From the NCBI GenBank assembly GCA_028292505.1, contig JAQGMF010000003.1:62001-126000 (forward strand): DNA of 64,000 nucleotides. The letters are read 5' to 3'. The translations under genes and the position numbers were made by a program. This document shows positions 18,105-26,091 of this stretch, in pieces. This stretch comes from Rhodocyclales bacterium (GTDB lineage: Bacteria; Pseudomonadota; Gammaproteobacteria; Burkholderiales; Rhodocyclaceae). Each line of letters opens with the position of its first letter. Within the stretch, counting starts at the first letter, position 1. The notes beneath the pieces were generated by a model that had not been told where the DNA came from, searched no databases, and worked only from the letters and a program-made list of their open reading frames with translations.

Positions 18105-18227
18105 GTGAGGAGTCAGGAGGGATGAGTGAGGAGTACCCCCTCGCACACCTCCAACGCCATGCCCGCTTAACAAACCTATTGCTAAATCAAAATGAATACT
18201 CCTGACTCATCCCTCCTTACTCCTCAC
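18105..18227. repeat. Inverted pair of heptanucleotide (GTGAGGA-type) repeat arrays spanning the cysD-cysN junction
   Basis: The left arm (18105-18135) is four tandem heptamers, GTGAGGA GTCAGGA GGGATGA GTGAGGA, plus GTA. The right arm (18197-18227) is the same kind of array in opposite orientation. Reverse-complemented it matches the left arm at 29 of 31 positions, with a 61-nt spacer. The RNA could form a stem of about 31 bp. The cysN start codon (18192) lies in the spacer next to the stem, and the right arm is cysN codons 2-12. No T-run follows, so this is not a normal terminator. A 27-codon frame (18122-18205, starting MSEEYPLAHL) begins just after GGAGG in the left arm and overlaps the cysN start, so it might act as a leader. 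Confidence 0.85.
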
Positions 18228-19496
18228 GTAACAGACAATGGTCTGTTACGGTTCATGACCTGCGGCAGCGTCGATGACGGCAAGAGTACGTTGATCGGCC
18301 GCCTGCTGTTCGACACCAAGACCATTCTCGCCGACACGCTGACGCAGATCGAAAAGACTTCGAAGAAGCGCGGCATGGCAGCGGTCGACCTGTCCTTGCT
18401 CACCGATGGGTTGCAGGCGGAGCGCGAGCAAGGCATCACTATTGATGTGGCATATCGTTACTTCTCGACCGGTACACGCAAGTACATCATTGCCGACGCG
18501 CCGGGCCACGAGCAGTACACGCGCAACATGGTCACGGCGGCGTCCACGGCCAATCTCGCCATCATTCTCGTCGATGCGCGCAAGGGCGTTCTGACACAAA
18601 CCCGTCGTCATAGTTATCTGGCGCATCTGGTTGGCATTCCGCATCGCGTGGTGGCCATCAACAAGATGGATCTGGTCGACTACAGCCAGGAAACTTTCGA
18701 TCGTATCTGCGGCGAATACCGTGCCTTCGCCGAGAAGATGGGGCTCATCCCCGAGGGCGGCGATCTGCGCTTCATCCCGATGTCGGCGCTCAACGGCGAC
18801 AACATCGTGGACCGCACCGAAGCCATGTCCTGGTACAAGGGGCCGACCCTGCTTGAAGTGCTGGAGGCCGCGCCACCCGCACACACCGAGCATGCTGAGC
18901 CGTTCCGCTTCCCGGTGCAATTCGTATGCCGTCCGCAGGATTCGGCCAATCCCGATCTGCATGACTATCGCGGCTTCATGGGCCGCGTCGAGTCCGGTTC
19001 CATCAAGGTGGGTGACGAAGTGACGGTGCTGCCGTCCGGACGCACCAGTCGTATCAAGGCCGTGGAGCTGGGCGGCGAGCCGATTGCCGAAGGCATCACG
19101 GAACAATCCCTCACCTTGCTGCTGGAGGATGAAGTCGACATCTCGCGCGGCGACATGATCGTCAAATCGGCCGAGGTGCCGGAGGCGCGCAAGGAGATCG
19201 AGGCGATGATCTGCTGGTTGTCCGAGACACCGCTGTCGCCGGCTCGTACCTACTCGATCCGCCACACGACGCGCACCAGCAAGGCAAAACTCAATGGCAT
19301 CGCCTACCGCATGGATGTGAACTCGCTGGAGCGTGGCGACGCCACGCAACTGGCAATGAACGATATCGCGCGGGTGAATCTGAAGCTGGCACAGCCGGTG
19401 TTTGCGGACCCGTACACGCGGAATCGCGCCACCGGCGCCTTCATCGTTATCGATGATTCGACCAACAATACGGTCGGCGCCGGAATGATCCTCTGA
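18192..19496 (+). CDS. cysN: Sulfate adenylyltransferase subunit 1 (GTPase)
   Basis: This is the GTPase subunit of ATP sulfurylase; GTP hydrolysis here drives adenylyl sulfate formation in CysD. The 434-residue protein has the translation-factor GTPase motifs: P-loop GSVDDGKS at about 28-35, DAPGHEQYTRNM (G3) and NKMDLVDY (G4), then two beta-barrel domains. No CysC kinase domain is fused at the C-terminus. The first dozen codons (NTPDSSLLTPHV) come from a heptanucleotide repeat array and are not conserved family sequence. There is no clear ribosome binding site before the ATG, so coupling to upstream translation or structural control is plausible. Confidence 0.96.
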   Translation: MNTPDSSLLTPHVTDNGLLRFMTCGSVDDGKSTLIGRLLFDTKTILADTLTQIEKTSKKRGMAAVDLSLLTDGLQAEREQGITIDVAYRYFSTGTRKYIIADAPGHEQYTRNMVTAASTANLAIILVDARKGVLTQTRRHSYLAHLVGIPHRVVAINKMDLVDYSQETFDRICGEYRAFAEKMGLIPEGGDLRFIPMSALNGDNIVDRTEAMSWYKGPTLLEVLEAAPPAHTEHAEPFRFPVQFVCRPQDSANPDLHDYRGFMGRVESGSIKVGDEVTVLPSGRTSRIKAVELGGEPIAEGITEQSLTLLLEDEVDISRGDMIVKSAEVPEARKEIEAMICWLSETPLSPARTYSIRHTTRTSKAKLNGIAYRMDVNSLERGDATQLAMNDIARVNLKLAQPVFADPYTRNRATGAFIVIDDSTNNTVGAGMIL

Positions 19497-19618
19497 TCGA
19501 CAAAGGGCAGCTACGGCGGTCCTTTGGTTTATAGTGCATGCCGCTTGCGATTTTCGGGCGCTCAAAGACGTGCCCTGAAGCAGTGTTTGATCCCAATATC
19601 CTCAATCCAAGGAAAACC

Positions 19619-20320
19619 ATGAAAAAGACATTCATTGCCGTGGTCTGCGCGTTGAGCGCGTTTGCCAGTTCCGCGGCAGACATGACCGACGAACAAAAGA
19701 CGGTTTACGCGATCGGCGCCATCATGGGCAAACAGGTCTCCGTCTTCAACCTTTCCCCCGCTGAACTGGAGCTGGTCAAGAAGGGTTTGAGCGATTCGGT
19801 GAAGGGCGGCAAGCTGACCATCGAACTCGAAACCTATGGCCCCAAGGTGCAGGAACTGGCCAACAAGCGCATGGCTGCTACAAGCGCCAAGCAGGCCGTT
19901 GCCGGCAAGGCGTTTGCCGAGAAAGCCGCCAAGGAAACCGGCGCGGTGAAGACTGCTTCGGGCCTGATTTACATTTCGCTCAAGGATGGCACGGGCCCGA
20001 GCCCGACCGCGAATGACACTGTCAAGGTGCATTATCGCGGCACGCTGATCGACGGCACCGAGTTCGATAGCTCCTACAAACGCGGCGAGCCGATCGAGTT
20101 TCCGCTCTCTGGCGTGATCAAGTGTTGGGGCGAGGGCGTGCAGAAGATGAAGGTCGGCGGCAAGGCGCGCCTGGTGTGCCCACCAGCGATCGCTTATGGC
20201 CCGCAGGGCGCTGGCAATGCGATCCCGCCGAATGCCACGCTGAACTTTGAAGTCGAGTTGTTGGGCGTCAAGCCGCCGGCACCCCCGGCAGCCGCATCCG
20301 AGCCGGCGCCGAAGAAATAA
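19619..20320 (+). CDS. FKBP-type peptidyl-prolyl cis-trans isomerase (Mip/FkpA-like), exported
   Basis: A 233-residue protein with a typical signal peptide (MKKTFIAVVCALSAFASSAA, cleaved before DMTDEQ). An N-terminal helical dimerisation region follows (about 22-105). The C-terminal FKBP domain (about 115-220) contains VKVHYRGTLIDGTEFDSSYKRG, GWGEG-like CWGEGVQKMKVGGKARL and IPPNATLNFEVELL. A Pro/Ala-rich tail ends in KK. It should catalyse prolyl isomerisation in the periplasm. The start at 19619 has an AAGGA site 5 bases upstream and begins the signal peptide; an upstream in-frame ATG at 19538 would give non-signal sequence. A strong palindromic terminator follows. Confidence 0.94.
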   Translation: MKKTFIAVVCALSAFASSAADMTDEQKTVYAIGAIMGKQVSVFNLSPAELELVKKGLSDSVKGGKLTIELETYGPKVQELANKRMAATSAKQAVAGKAFAEKAAKETGAVKTASGLIYISLKDGTGPSPTANDTVKVHYRGTLIDGTEFDSSYKRGEPIEFPLSGVIKCWGEGVQKMKVGGKARLVCPPAIAYGPQGAGNAIPPNATLNFEVELLGVKPPAPPAAASEPAPKK

Positions 20321-20329
20321 TCGCGCGCT

Positions 20330-20373
20330 GCCCAGCAAAAAGGCCACCGCATGCGGTGGCCTTTTTGCTGGGC
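20330..20373. terminator. Perfect 44-bp palindrome, bidirectional Rho-independent terminator
   Basis: The 44 bases are exactly self-complementary. The outer stem GCCCAGC is followed by AAAAAGGCCACCGC and the mirror-image GCGGTGGCCTTTTT and GCTGGGC. The A5/T5 runs beside the GC-rich inner stem supply a U-tract in either direction. It lies 10 bp after the FKBP gene and 10 bp before the 3' end of the convergent minus-strand gene, so it can end transcription from both sides. Confidence 0.92.
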
Positions 20374-20382
20374 CCATTCGCC

Positions 20383-20904
20383 TCAGCGGCGAGGATGGCG
20401 TGTGCCGTTCTTGAGTGTCGGGTGGCGTGTGTGAAAATCGATCCACACAACGTCTGCGTCAGCGGCATCTGCGGCGCGATGCCTGTCGTCTGCGACGCGC
20501 GCCGCAACGAAGAGCCGACCGAGCATGGTCTGACGCCAGGATTCGCCGCCATATATTGCGTAGAAGCGCGTCTTGTCGAGCTGCGCTGCTTGCAACAAAG
20601 GTATAGCTTCGCGTGGCGGCAGACCCAGTACCGAAGCCAGTGTCAGACGATTGATGACTTCCGTGTCGAGTGCCGTGTAGAAGGCCAGCGTCTGTTGTTC
20701 GCTGAGCGAATGATAGTGATGAAACCAGCCGTCACGTTGCGATAGCAGGTAGTCGGTTTCCGGCTTCGACAACCAATAAAGATTCCACGCCTGGGTGTCG
20801 CCGTGCTCTTGCATGATGCGAAAGACACAGCGCTGTGTGCCGGGAATGGCGTAATGCTCCGGTGTCAGCGGAGCGTACATCGAGATGCCGTGCCAGGTAG
20901 TCAT
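20383..20904 (-). CDS. Hypothetical protein, about 173 residues
   Basis: A soluble-looking protein with no signal peptide or membrane span. Visible features are a Tyr/Trp-rich N-terminal half (TWHGISMYAPLTPEHYAI, WNLYWLSKPETDYLLSQRDGWFHHYHSLSE) and a helical middle (ALDTEVINRLTLASVLGLPP). The C-terminal region is basic and Ala/Asp-rich. I do not recognise a family. The start is uncertain: 20904 (MTTWHG) is preferred over an ATG at 20946 because neither has a strong ribosome binding site and the shorter form begins nearer the dense protein-like sequence. It converges on the FKBP gene and lies 136 bp downstream of the feo operon. Confidence 0.65.
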   Translation of the reverse strand: MTTWHGISMYAPLTPEHYAIPGTQRCVFRIMQEHGDTQAWNLYWLSKPETDYLLSQRDGWFHHYHSLSEQQTLAFYTALDTEVINRLTLASVLGLPPREAIPLLQAAQLDKTRFYAIYGGESWRQTMLGRLFVAARVADDRHRAADAADADVVWIDFHTRHPTLKNGTRHPRR

Positions 20905-21039
20905 GATACCGATCCACTCAGCGCCAGCGCGAAATGCGCCGTACATAAGTGTCTTATCGGACGTTCAGCGCGTGGCTTGAGCAAGCGCGAGCGCTTTTCT
21001 GTGTCTGCCGACGGTCGGAGCTCGCGAATCGCGACGGTT

Positions 21040-21282
21040 TCAGTGTTCGGCTTTGTAGATGTGAATCGGTTTTTCCCGCGATGCCTCGGCGCTGCCACAA
21101 GAGCCGCAGCTACCGCACCCGCCATCGCCGCCATCGCTGTCATGGCAAGCGCCTCCGGCTGCTTTGCCCCCGAAGCGCGCCCACAGCTTCGGTGCATGTT
21201 TGCGCAGCACGACGATGGCGCTGACCAGCACAATCAGCGCGACGATCAGTGGCTCTGCCAAGGCGTAAAGTGAGTGGCTCAT
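21040..21282 (-). CDS. Small Cys/Gly-rich membrane protein in the feo operon (DUF6587-like)
   Basis: An 80-residue protein with one N-terminal transmembrane helix (about residues 8-28, ALAEPLIVALIVLVSAIVVL). A basic segment follows, then a Gly/Cys-rich run with C-H-D-S-D and CGSCGSCGS, and a short charged tail. The cysteine cluster could bind iron or an iron-sulfur cluster. Its ATG overlaps the feoB stop by 4 bp (ATGA), so it is translationally coupled to feoB and probably works with it. It occupies the place of FeoC but has no winged-helix sequence. The DUF6587 label is from recognition of the pattern and is tentative. Confidence 0.75.
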   Translation of the reverse strand: MSHSLYALAEPLIVALIVLVSAIVVLRKHAPKLWARFGGKAAGGACHDSDGGDGGCGSCGSCGSAEASREKPIHIYKAEH

Positions 21283-23123
21283 GACAGTAGCGCACCGACA
21301 CGGAAAGCGATGAAAGCGGCAATCCAGGCGAGCGCAAAGAGATATGCCAGGGAGATACCGACCATGCGCCAGGAGCCGGTTTCGCGGCGGATCACGGCAA
21401 GCGTGGATAGGCACTGCGGTGCGTAGATGTACCAGGCGATCAGGGCCAGGCCGGTGCCGAGCGACCATTGTGCTGCGATCAGGGGCGCCAGCTGCGCGGC
21501 CGCCGCATCCTGCCCGCCGCCAATGGCATAGACGGTCGCCAGACCGCTCACCGCGACTTCACGTGCCGCCAGACCGGGGATCAGCGCCACGCAGATCTGC
21601 CAGTTGAAGCCAATCGGTGCAAATGCTATTTGCATGGCGCGACCGATGTGCCCGGCGAAGCTGTATTCGATGGCGGTGCCATGCCAGTCCGCAGGGGGCG
21701 TGGGAAAACTCGCCAGGAACCATAGCAGCACCGACAGCGCCAGAATGATGCCGCCGACGCGCTTGATGAAGATCGAGGCGCGCTCGGCCAGACCAATGAG
21801 CACATCACGCGGATTCGGCAGACGCCACGACGGCAGTTCCATCAGCAGCGCGGCATCGCCATGACCGCTGCCGAAGCGTTTGACGATCCAGGCGACGGCC
21901 AGTGCCGACAATATGCCAATGAGATACAGCCCGAACAGTACCAGACCTTGCAGACCGATCAGGCCGAGCACCTTGCGGTTGGGTACGAAGGCGCCGATCA
22001 ACAGCGCATAGACCGGCAGACGCGCCGAGCAGGTCATCAACGGCGCGACCATGATGGTCAGTAATCGATCGCGCGGATGCTGGATGCTGCGCGTGGCCAT
22101 GATGCCTGGGATGGCACAGGCGAAGCTCGATAACAGCGGAATGAAGGCACGCCCCGACAGACCCGAAGCGAGCATGAAACGATCGAGCAAGAACGCGGCG
22201 CGCGGCAGATAGCCTGATTCTTCAAGGCACAGAATGAACAGGAACAGCAGCAGGATCTGTGGCAGGAATACCAGCACGCTGCCGGTGCCCGCGATGATGC
22301 CGTCGACCAGCAGACTGCGCAGTATGCCCGCGGGCAGATGCGCGCTGAAAAAATTGCCCGTTGCCGTCACACCGGCTTCGATGGCGTCCTGGAAGGGCGC
22401 TGCCCAGCTGAACACAGCCTGGAACATCAGGAACATGACAACGGCAAGTATGAGCATGCCTGCCACCGGATGCAGCACCCAGCGGTCCAGCGCATCGTCG
22501 ATTTCAGCCGTGCGCCGCGGCACGCTGACTGCTGCATCGAGCAGCGCTTGCACGGCGGCATGCAGATCGGCTTCGGGTGGCAACGCAGTCGGCGGCGCCG
22601 GCAATTTTTCGTCCAGCGCGTCGAGCAGGGCGCCGGCGCCGTTCTTGCGAATGGCGATGGTTTCCACCACCGGCATGCCGAGTAGGGTTTGCAGTTTTTC
22701 GCGCTCAATGCGGATGCCACGGCGCTCCGCCGCATCCATCATGTTCAGCGAGACCAGCATCGGCAGGCCGAGCTGGGCCAGTTCCAACACGAAGCGCAGA
22801 TGCAGACGCAGATTGGTGGCATCCACTACGCATACCAGTAGGTCAGGGCGCTGTTCGTCGGTCCGTTTGCCGAGACACACATCGCGCGTGATGGCTTCGT
22901 CCGGGCTGGCCGCATTCAAGCTGTATGCGCCGGGCAGGTCGAGGACGCGTACCAGGCGACCGGATGGCAGCCGCAATGCGCCTTCCTTGCGCTCGACGGT
23001 GACACCCGCGTAATTGGCGACTTTCTGACGACTGCCGGTCAAACGATTGAACAGCGCCGTCTTGCCGCAATTCGGATTGCCGACCAGGGCAATATGCAGG
23101 GACGAACTGGCAGCGTTATTCAT
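21279..23123 (-). CDS. feoB: Ferrous iron transporter FeoB
   Basis: FeoB imports Fe(II) across the inner membrane. The 614-residue protein has the N-terminal G domain with G1 GNPNCGKT at about 15-22, the VANYAGVTVERKEG switch region and DLPGAYSL (G3). A GTPase-associated helical region follows, then a polytopic core containing the two Gate motifs (SFACAIPGIMATR, PLMTCSARLPVYALLI). It is shorter than the 773-residue E. coli protein, with less sequence at the C-terminus. It lies 51 bp after feoA and overlaps the small Cys-rich gene by 4 bp. A Fur-box-like site precedes the operon. Confidence 0.97.
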   Translation of the reverse strand: MNNAASSSLHIALVGNPNCGKTALFNRLTGSRQKVANYAGVTVERKEGALRLPSGRLVRVLDLPGAYSLNAASPDEAITRDVCLGKRTDEQRPDLLVCVVDATNLRLHLRFVLELAQLGLPMLVSLNMMDAAERRGIRIEREKLQTLLGMPVVETIAIRKNGAGALLDALDEKLPAPPTALPPEADLHAAVQALLDAAVSVPRRTAEIDDALDRWVLHPVAGMLILAVVMFLMFQAVFSWAAPFQDAIEAGVTATGNFFSAHLPAGILRSLLVDGIIAGTGSVLVFLPQILLLFLFILCLEESGYLPRAAFLLDRFMLASGLSGRAFIPLLSSFACAIPGIMATRSIQHPRDRLLTIMVAPLMTCSARLPVYALLIGAFVPNRKVLGLIGLQGLVLFGLYLIGILSALAVAWIVKRFGSGHGDAALLMELPSWRLPNPRDVLIGLAERASIFIKRVGGIILALSVLLWFLASFPTPPADWHGTAIEYSFAGHIGRAMQIAFAPIGFNWQICVALIPGLAAREVAVSGLATVYAIGGGQDAAAAQLAPLIAAQWSLGTGLALIAWYIYAPQCLSTLAVIRRETGSWRMVGISLAYLFALAWIAAFIAFRVGALLS

Positions 23124-23174
23124 TGCTGAGAAAGAAAGCGATGGCGATCACCGCACTGGCGTGATCGGACAAAT

Positions 23175-23417
23175 TCAAACGCCTTGCAGGGAGACGCGCA
23201 CCCGCGCGGCTTCACTGCGGCGCAGGGCAAAGCGTGTGAAACCGACCTGGACTGCGATGGTGTCGGCGCCCAGCGGGCCGAACGCCACCACGCTGACAGG
23301 TTCGCCGCGCACGAAGCCAAGTTCGCGCAGACGTTGCGCGATGGCATCGGTGGCGTGGATCGATTCAACAGCTTCGACGATTGCGCGGGTTCCGCGCTTG
23401 AGCAGGGATAAGTTCAT
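23175..23417 (-). CDS. feoA: Ferrous iron transport protein FeoA
   Basis: An 80-residue SH3-like cytoplasmic protein required for FeoB activity. Family pattern: an ATDAIAQRLRELGFVRGEPVSV motif early, VVAFGPLGADTIAVQVG in the middle, and FALRRSEAARVRV at the end. It is the first gene of feoA-feoB-small Cys-rich protein. A Fur-box-like sequence lies 15-36 bp upstream of the start codon. Confidence 0.94.
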   Translation of the reverse strand: MNLSLLKRGTRAIVEAVESIHATDAIAQRLRELGFVRGEPVSVVAFGPLGADTIAVQVGFTRFALRRSEAARVRVSLQGV

Positions 23418-23431
23418 GGAGATAGATTATC

Positions 23432-23453
23432 AAAATACGAATCGTTCTCATTT
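23432..23453 (-). promoter_or_regulatory. Fur-box-like operator of the feo operon
   Basis: On the minus strand the segment reads AATGAGAACGATTCGTATTT followed by TG. It is a good match to the GATAAT/ATTATC inverted array recognised by Fur (core GAGAACGATTCGTA). It lies 15-36 bp upstream of the feoA start, where bound Fur would block transcription when iron is sufficient. Confidence 0.7.
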
Positions 23454-23661
23454 ATATACCCTATCTTTTGGGCAGACAAGTGCCTGTAACAAGGTGTTTG
23501 AGCTAGATCATTGAACTCGTCACGCACGGGCAAGAACTGCAGCGCATTTTCCCATGCGGCAAGAAGACACGCTTCTGGTCTTTTATTGGCAATGTCGGCA
23601 TAAGGAATGCGGTTAAAATCAGCGGGTAAAATCGGCCGCAAACCCGCTTGAAGGATGTTGC

Positions 23662-24312
23662 ATGGATTTCGAACAAGCCCGCTTCAATATGATCGAGCAA
23701 CAGATTCGCCCTTGGGACGTGCTCGACCCCGACGTGCTGAATGTCCTGCGTACGGTTAAGCGCGAGCTGTTCGTTCTGGCAGAACACCAGGCGCTGGCGT
23801 TCTGTGAAGTGCAACTACCTATCGGCGGTGGCCAGACCATGCTGGAGCCGAAGATCGAAGCCAAGGCCCTGCAAGCCGTTGCCGTTCGCCCTGGGGACAG
23901 CATTCTGGAAATCGGCACGGGGTCGGGTTACATGGCTGCTTTGCTGGCAGCGCGCGGCGAATGGGTGCGGTCGCTGGAAATCGAGCCGCAGTTGGCCAAG
24001 TTTGCAGCCGACAATCTGGCGCGCAACAACGTCGACAATGTGATCGTCGAAGAAGGCGATGGCGCTGCCGGATGGATGGTGCGGGCGCCTTATGACGTCA
24101 TCATGGTTTCGGGGGCTGTGCGTGAAGTGCCGCAGGCCTTGTTTGACCAACTCAAGGTTGGTGGTCGCATGTTCGTGTTCGTTGGTTGTGCACCTGTCAT
24201 GAAAGGCCAATTGATACAGAATCTCGGCGACGGACAATTCCGCACCAGCACCGTCTTCGAAACCTTGGTGCCATGCCTGCACATCGCGCAGGCGGCGAGC
24301 TTTGCTTTTTGA
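23662..24312 (+). CDS. pcm: Protein-L-isoaspartate O-methyltransferase family protein
   Basis: A 216-residue class I methyltransferase that would repair isoaspartyl residues in damaged proteins using SAM. Family features are FNMIEQQIRPWDVLD at the start, LPIGGGQTMLEPKIEAKALQ, SAM motif I ILEIGTGSGY at 81-90, and the acidic motif SLEIEP. It belongs to the short proteobacterial form often found upstream of rhodanese and tolC genes. Because that form diverges from E. coli Pcm, repair activity is inferred. The ATG follows a GAAGGA ribosome binding site. Confidence 0.88.
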   Translation: MDFEQARFNMIEQQIRPWDVLDPDVLNVLRTVKRELFVLAEHQALAFCEVQLPIGGGQTMLEPKIEAKALQAVAVRPGDSILEIGTGSGYMAALLAARGEWVRSLEIEPQLAKFAADNLARNNVDNVIVEEGDGAAGWMVRAPYDVIMVSGAVREVPQALFDQLKVGGRMFVFVGCAPVMKGQLIQNLGDGQFRTSTVFETLVPCLHIAQAASFAF

Positions 24313-24326
24313 TTGATGCAAATGTA

Positions 24327-24653
24327 ATGGTGGAACAGATCAAGGCAACGGACTTGGCAAATTGGCTGCAGCATGACAGTCGCGCCAAGCCATTATTGCT
24401 CGATGTGCGCGAGCCTTGGGAGTTTGCCCATTGCGCGATCGCAGGCGCGGTGTCGATGCCGATGGGTGGCGTGCCGAGCCGCGTCGAGGAACTCGATGCC
24501 GAACGCGAGATCGTCTGTATCTGCCATCACGGTATGCGCAGTCAGCAGGTGGCAATGTTTCTTGCTTCGCGCGGATTCGAACGGGTATTCAATCTTGTCG
24601 GTGGTGTGCACGCGTGGGCGCAGCAGGCTGATCCGAATATGCCAACGTACTGA
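24327..24653 (+). CDS. Rhodanese-like sulfurtransferase
   Basis: A 108-residue single-domain rhodanese. LLLDVREPWEFAHCAIAGAVSMPMG is the substrate-cage region, and the active-site loop CHHGMRSQQVAMFL carries the catalytic Cys at about residue 71. RVFNLVGGVHAWA closes the domain. It would transfer sulfane sulfur to thiol acceptors in the cytoplasm. It lies 14 bp after pcm and about 100 bp before tolC, a conserved betaproteobacterial arrangement whose purpose is unknown. The start at 24327 is the last ATG before the conserved domain; a longer frame exists upstream but overlaps pcm. Confidence 0.92.
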   Translation: MVEQIKATDLANWLQHDSRAKPLLLDVREPWEFAHCAIAGAVSMPMGGVPSRVEELDAEREIVCICHHGMRSQQVAMFLASRGFERVFNLVGGVHAWAQQADPNMPTY

Positions 24654-24757
24654 CAGGGCGATGGCATAGAACGGCAATGGAATGGGGCGCGAGCAGATCG
24701 CACCAGCGTCGATAACAAACTAAAAGCGAATCGCAAGCTTCCGGGAACTGACAATTC

Positions 24758-26065
24758 ATGAAACGTATTGCCTATCTTGTTCTGGCCGCTTGTGCGGTCG
24801 CCAATGTACATGCCGCCGATTTGCTGGAGATTTACCGTGATGCCTTGAGCAGCGATTCGCAATTCAGCAGCGCACGCGCGCAGCTCGAAGCGGGCAAGGA
24901 AAAGGGCCCGCAGGGCACCGCGAACATCCTGCCTGTCGTGAATCTGACCGGCAGCGCGACCTACACCCATACGGACGCAATCTTACCGAGCGAGCGCGAC
25001 TATAACTACAACACCAACACCTATCAGTTGCAGCTGACGCAGCCGCTATTCCGCGTGCAGAACTGGATTAGCTATAAAGAGGGCGGGCTGCAGGTGGGTG
25101 TGGCGCAGGCGCAGTTCCTGACGGCGCGCAACGACCTGGCCTTGCGCGCCGCGCAGACTTATTTCGACGTGCTTTATGCCGAAGAAGTACTGGCTTCGGT
25201 GCAGGCGCTCAAGTCGGCCGCTAGCGAGCAGCTGCAGTTGTCCAAGAAAAGCTTCCAGGTCGGTACGGTGACCATCACCGATGTGAACGAAGCCCAATCC
25301 AAATATGACCTCGCTGCCGCGCAGGAAATTGCCGCTCAAAGCGATCTGGAAGTGAAGCGCGCGGCGTTGAGCCTGTTGTCGGGCAAGGCCCCACAAAGCC
25401 TGTCGCGACTGACGCCAGGCGTGCAGATTGCGCCGCCCTTGCCGGCCAATATCGACGATTGGGTTAGCTCAGCCGAAAAGAATAATCCTGCCGTACAGGC
25501 GCAGCAGCTTACGCTGGAAATCGCCAAGCGCGACGTGCAGAAGGCGCAGGCGGGACACTTGCCGACCGTCGACGTAGTGGCGACCTACGGCAATTCCCAC
25601 GCCGGCAACGGCACGAATTCCACGCCTTCCTTGTCGCGTAGCAATGCCATTGGCTTACAGTTGCAATTACCCATCTATGCTGGCGGCGCTATTCAGTCCA
25701 AGGTACGCGAAAGCATCGCCTTGTCGGACAAGGCCGAGGCCGACCTGGAGACACAAAAGCGCACTGCCAGTCAGGCCGCGCGTCAGGCCTTCGTAGGCGT
25801 GACCAGCGGCATCGCCCAGGTGCGCGGCTACGAAGCGGCGGTGCTATCGGGCAAGAGCGCGGTGGATTCCAACAAGCTCGGTTACGAGGTTGGCGTGCGT
25901 ATCAATATCGACGTACTCAATGCCGAGAGCACACTTGCCGATACGCAGCAGAAACTGGCTAAAGCACGCTATGACACGCTCATTTCCCAGCTCAAGCTCA
26001 AGGCCTCGGTCGGCACCATCGAAACCGAAGACATCGCGCAGATCAACGCGCTGCTTGCCAAGTAA
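24758..26065 (+). CDS. tolC: TolC-family outer-membrane efflux/secretion protein
   Basis: A 435-residue outer-membrane channel with signal peptide MKRIAYLVLAACAVANVHA. The TolC internal repeat is visible: LLEIYRDALSSDSQFSSARAQLEA in the first half, with long helical stretches (LRAAQTYFDVLYAEEVL, LSKKSFQVGTVTITDVNEAQ). The second copy begins around residue 245 (NNPAVQAQQLTLEIAKRDVQ) and ends in GYEVGVRINIDVLNAESTLADTQQ. It forms the trimeric tunnel for type I secretion and RND/MFS efflux. No pump genes are adjacent, as is usual for a shared TolC. It converges on waaA with 26 bp between; a weak AGGGT/ACCCT hairpin (26076-26093) may end transcription. Confidence 0.95.
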   Translation: MKRIAYLVLAACAVANVHAADLLEIYRDALSSDSQFSSARAQLEAGKEKGPQGTANILPVVNLTGSATYTHTDAILPSERDYNYNTNTYQLQLTQPLFRVQNWISYKEGGLQVGVAQAQFLTARNDLALRAAQTYFDVLYAEEVLASVQALKSAASEQLQLSKKSFQVGTVTITDVNEAQSKYDLAAAQEIAAQSDLEVKRAALSLLSGKAPQSLSRLTPGVQIAPPLPANIDDWVSSAEKNNPAVQAQQLTLEIAKRDVQKAQAGHLPTVDVVATYGNSHAGNGTNSTPSLSRSNAIGLQLQLPIYAGGAIQSKVRESIALSDKAEADLETQKRTASQAARQAFVGVTSGIAQVRGYEAAVLSGKSAVDSNKLGYEVGVRINIDVLNAESTLADTQQKLAKARYDTLISQLKLKASVGTIETEDIAQINALLAK

Positions 26066-26091
26066 GGGTTTCGACAGGGTACGAACACACC

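Noticed and set aside
18105-18227. Rho-independent terminator between cysD and cysN
   Set aside because: The stem lies partly inside cysN coding sequence, has no T-run, and the downstream gene is the obligate partner of cysD.
16860-19565. Two long minus-strand frames (437 and 439 codons) opposite cysH-cysD and cysN
   Set aside because: They mirror real genes with perfect conserved motifs and carry shadow-like composition.
20330-20373. Phage or plasmid attachment/resolution site
   Set aside because: No integrase or mobility gene is near; location between convergent genes and flanking A/T runs fit a bidirectional terminator.
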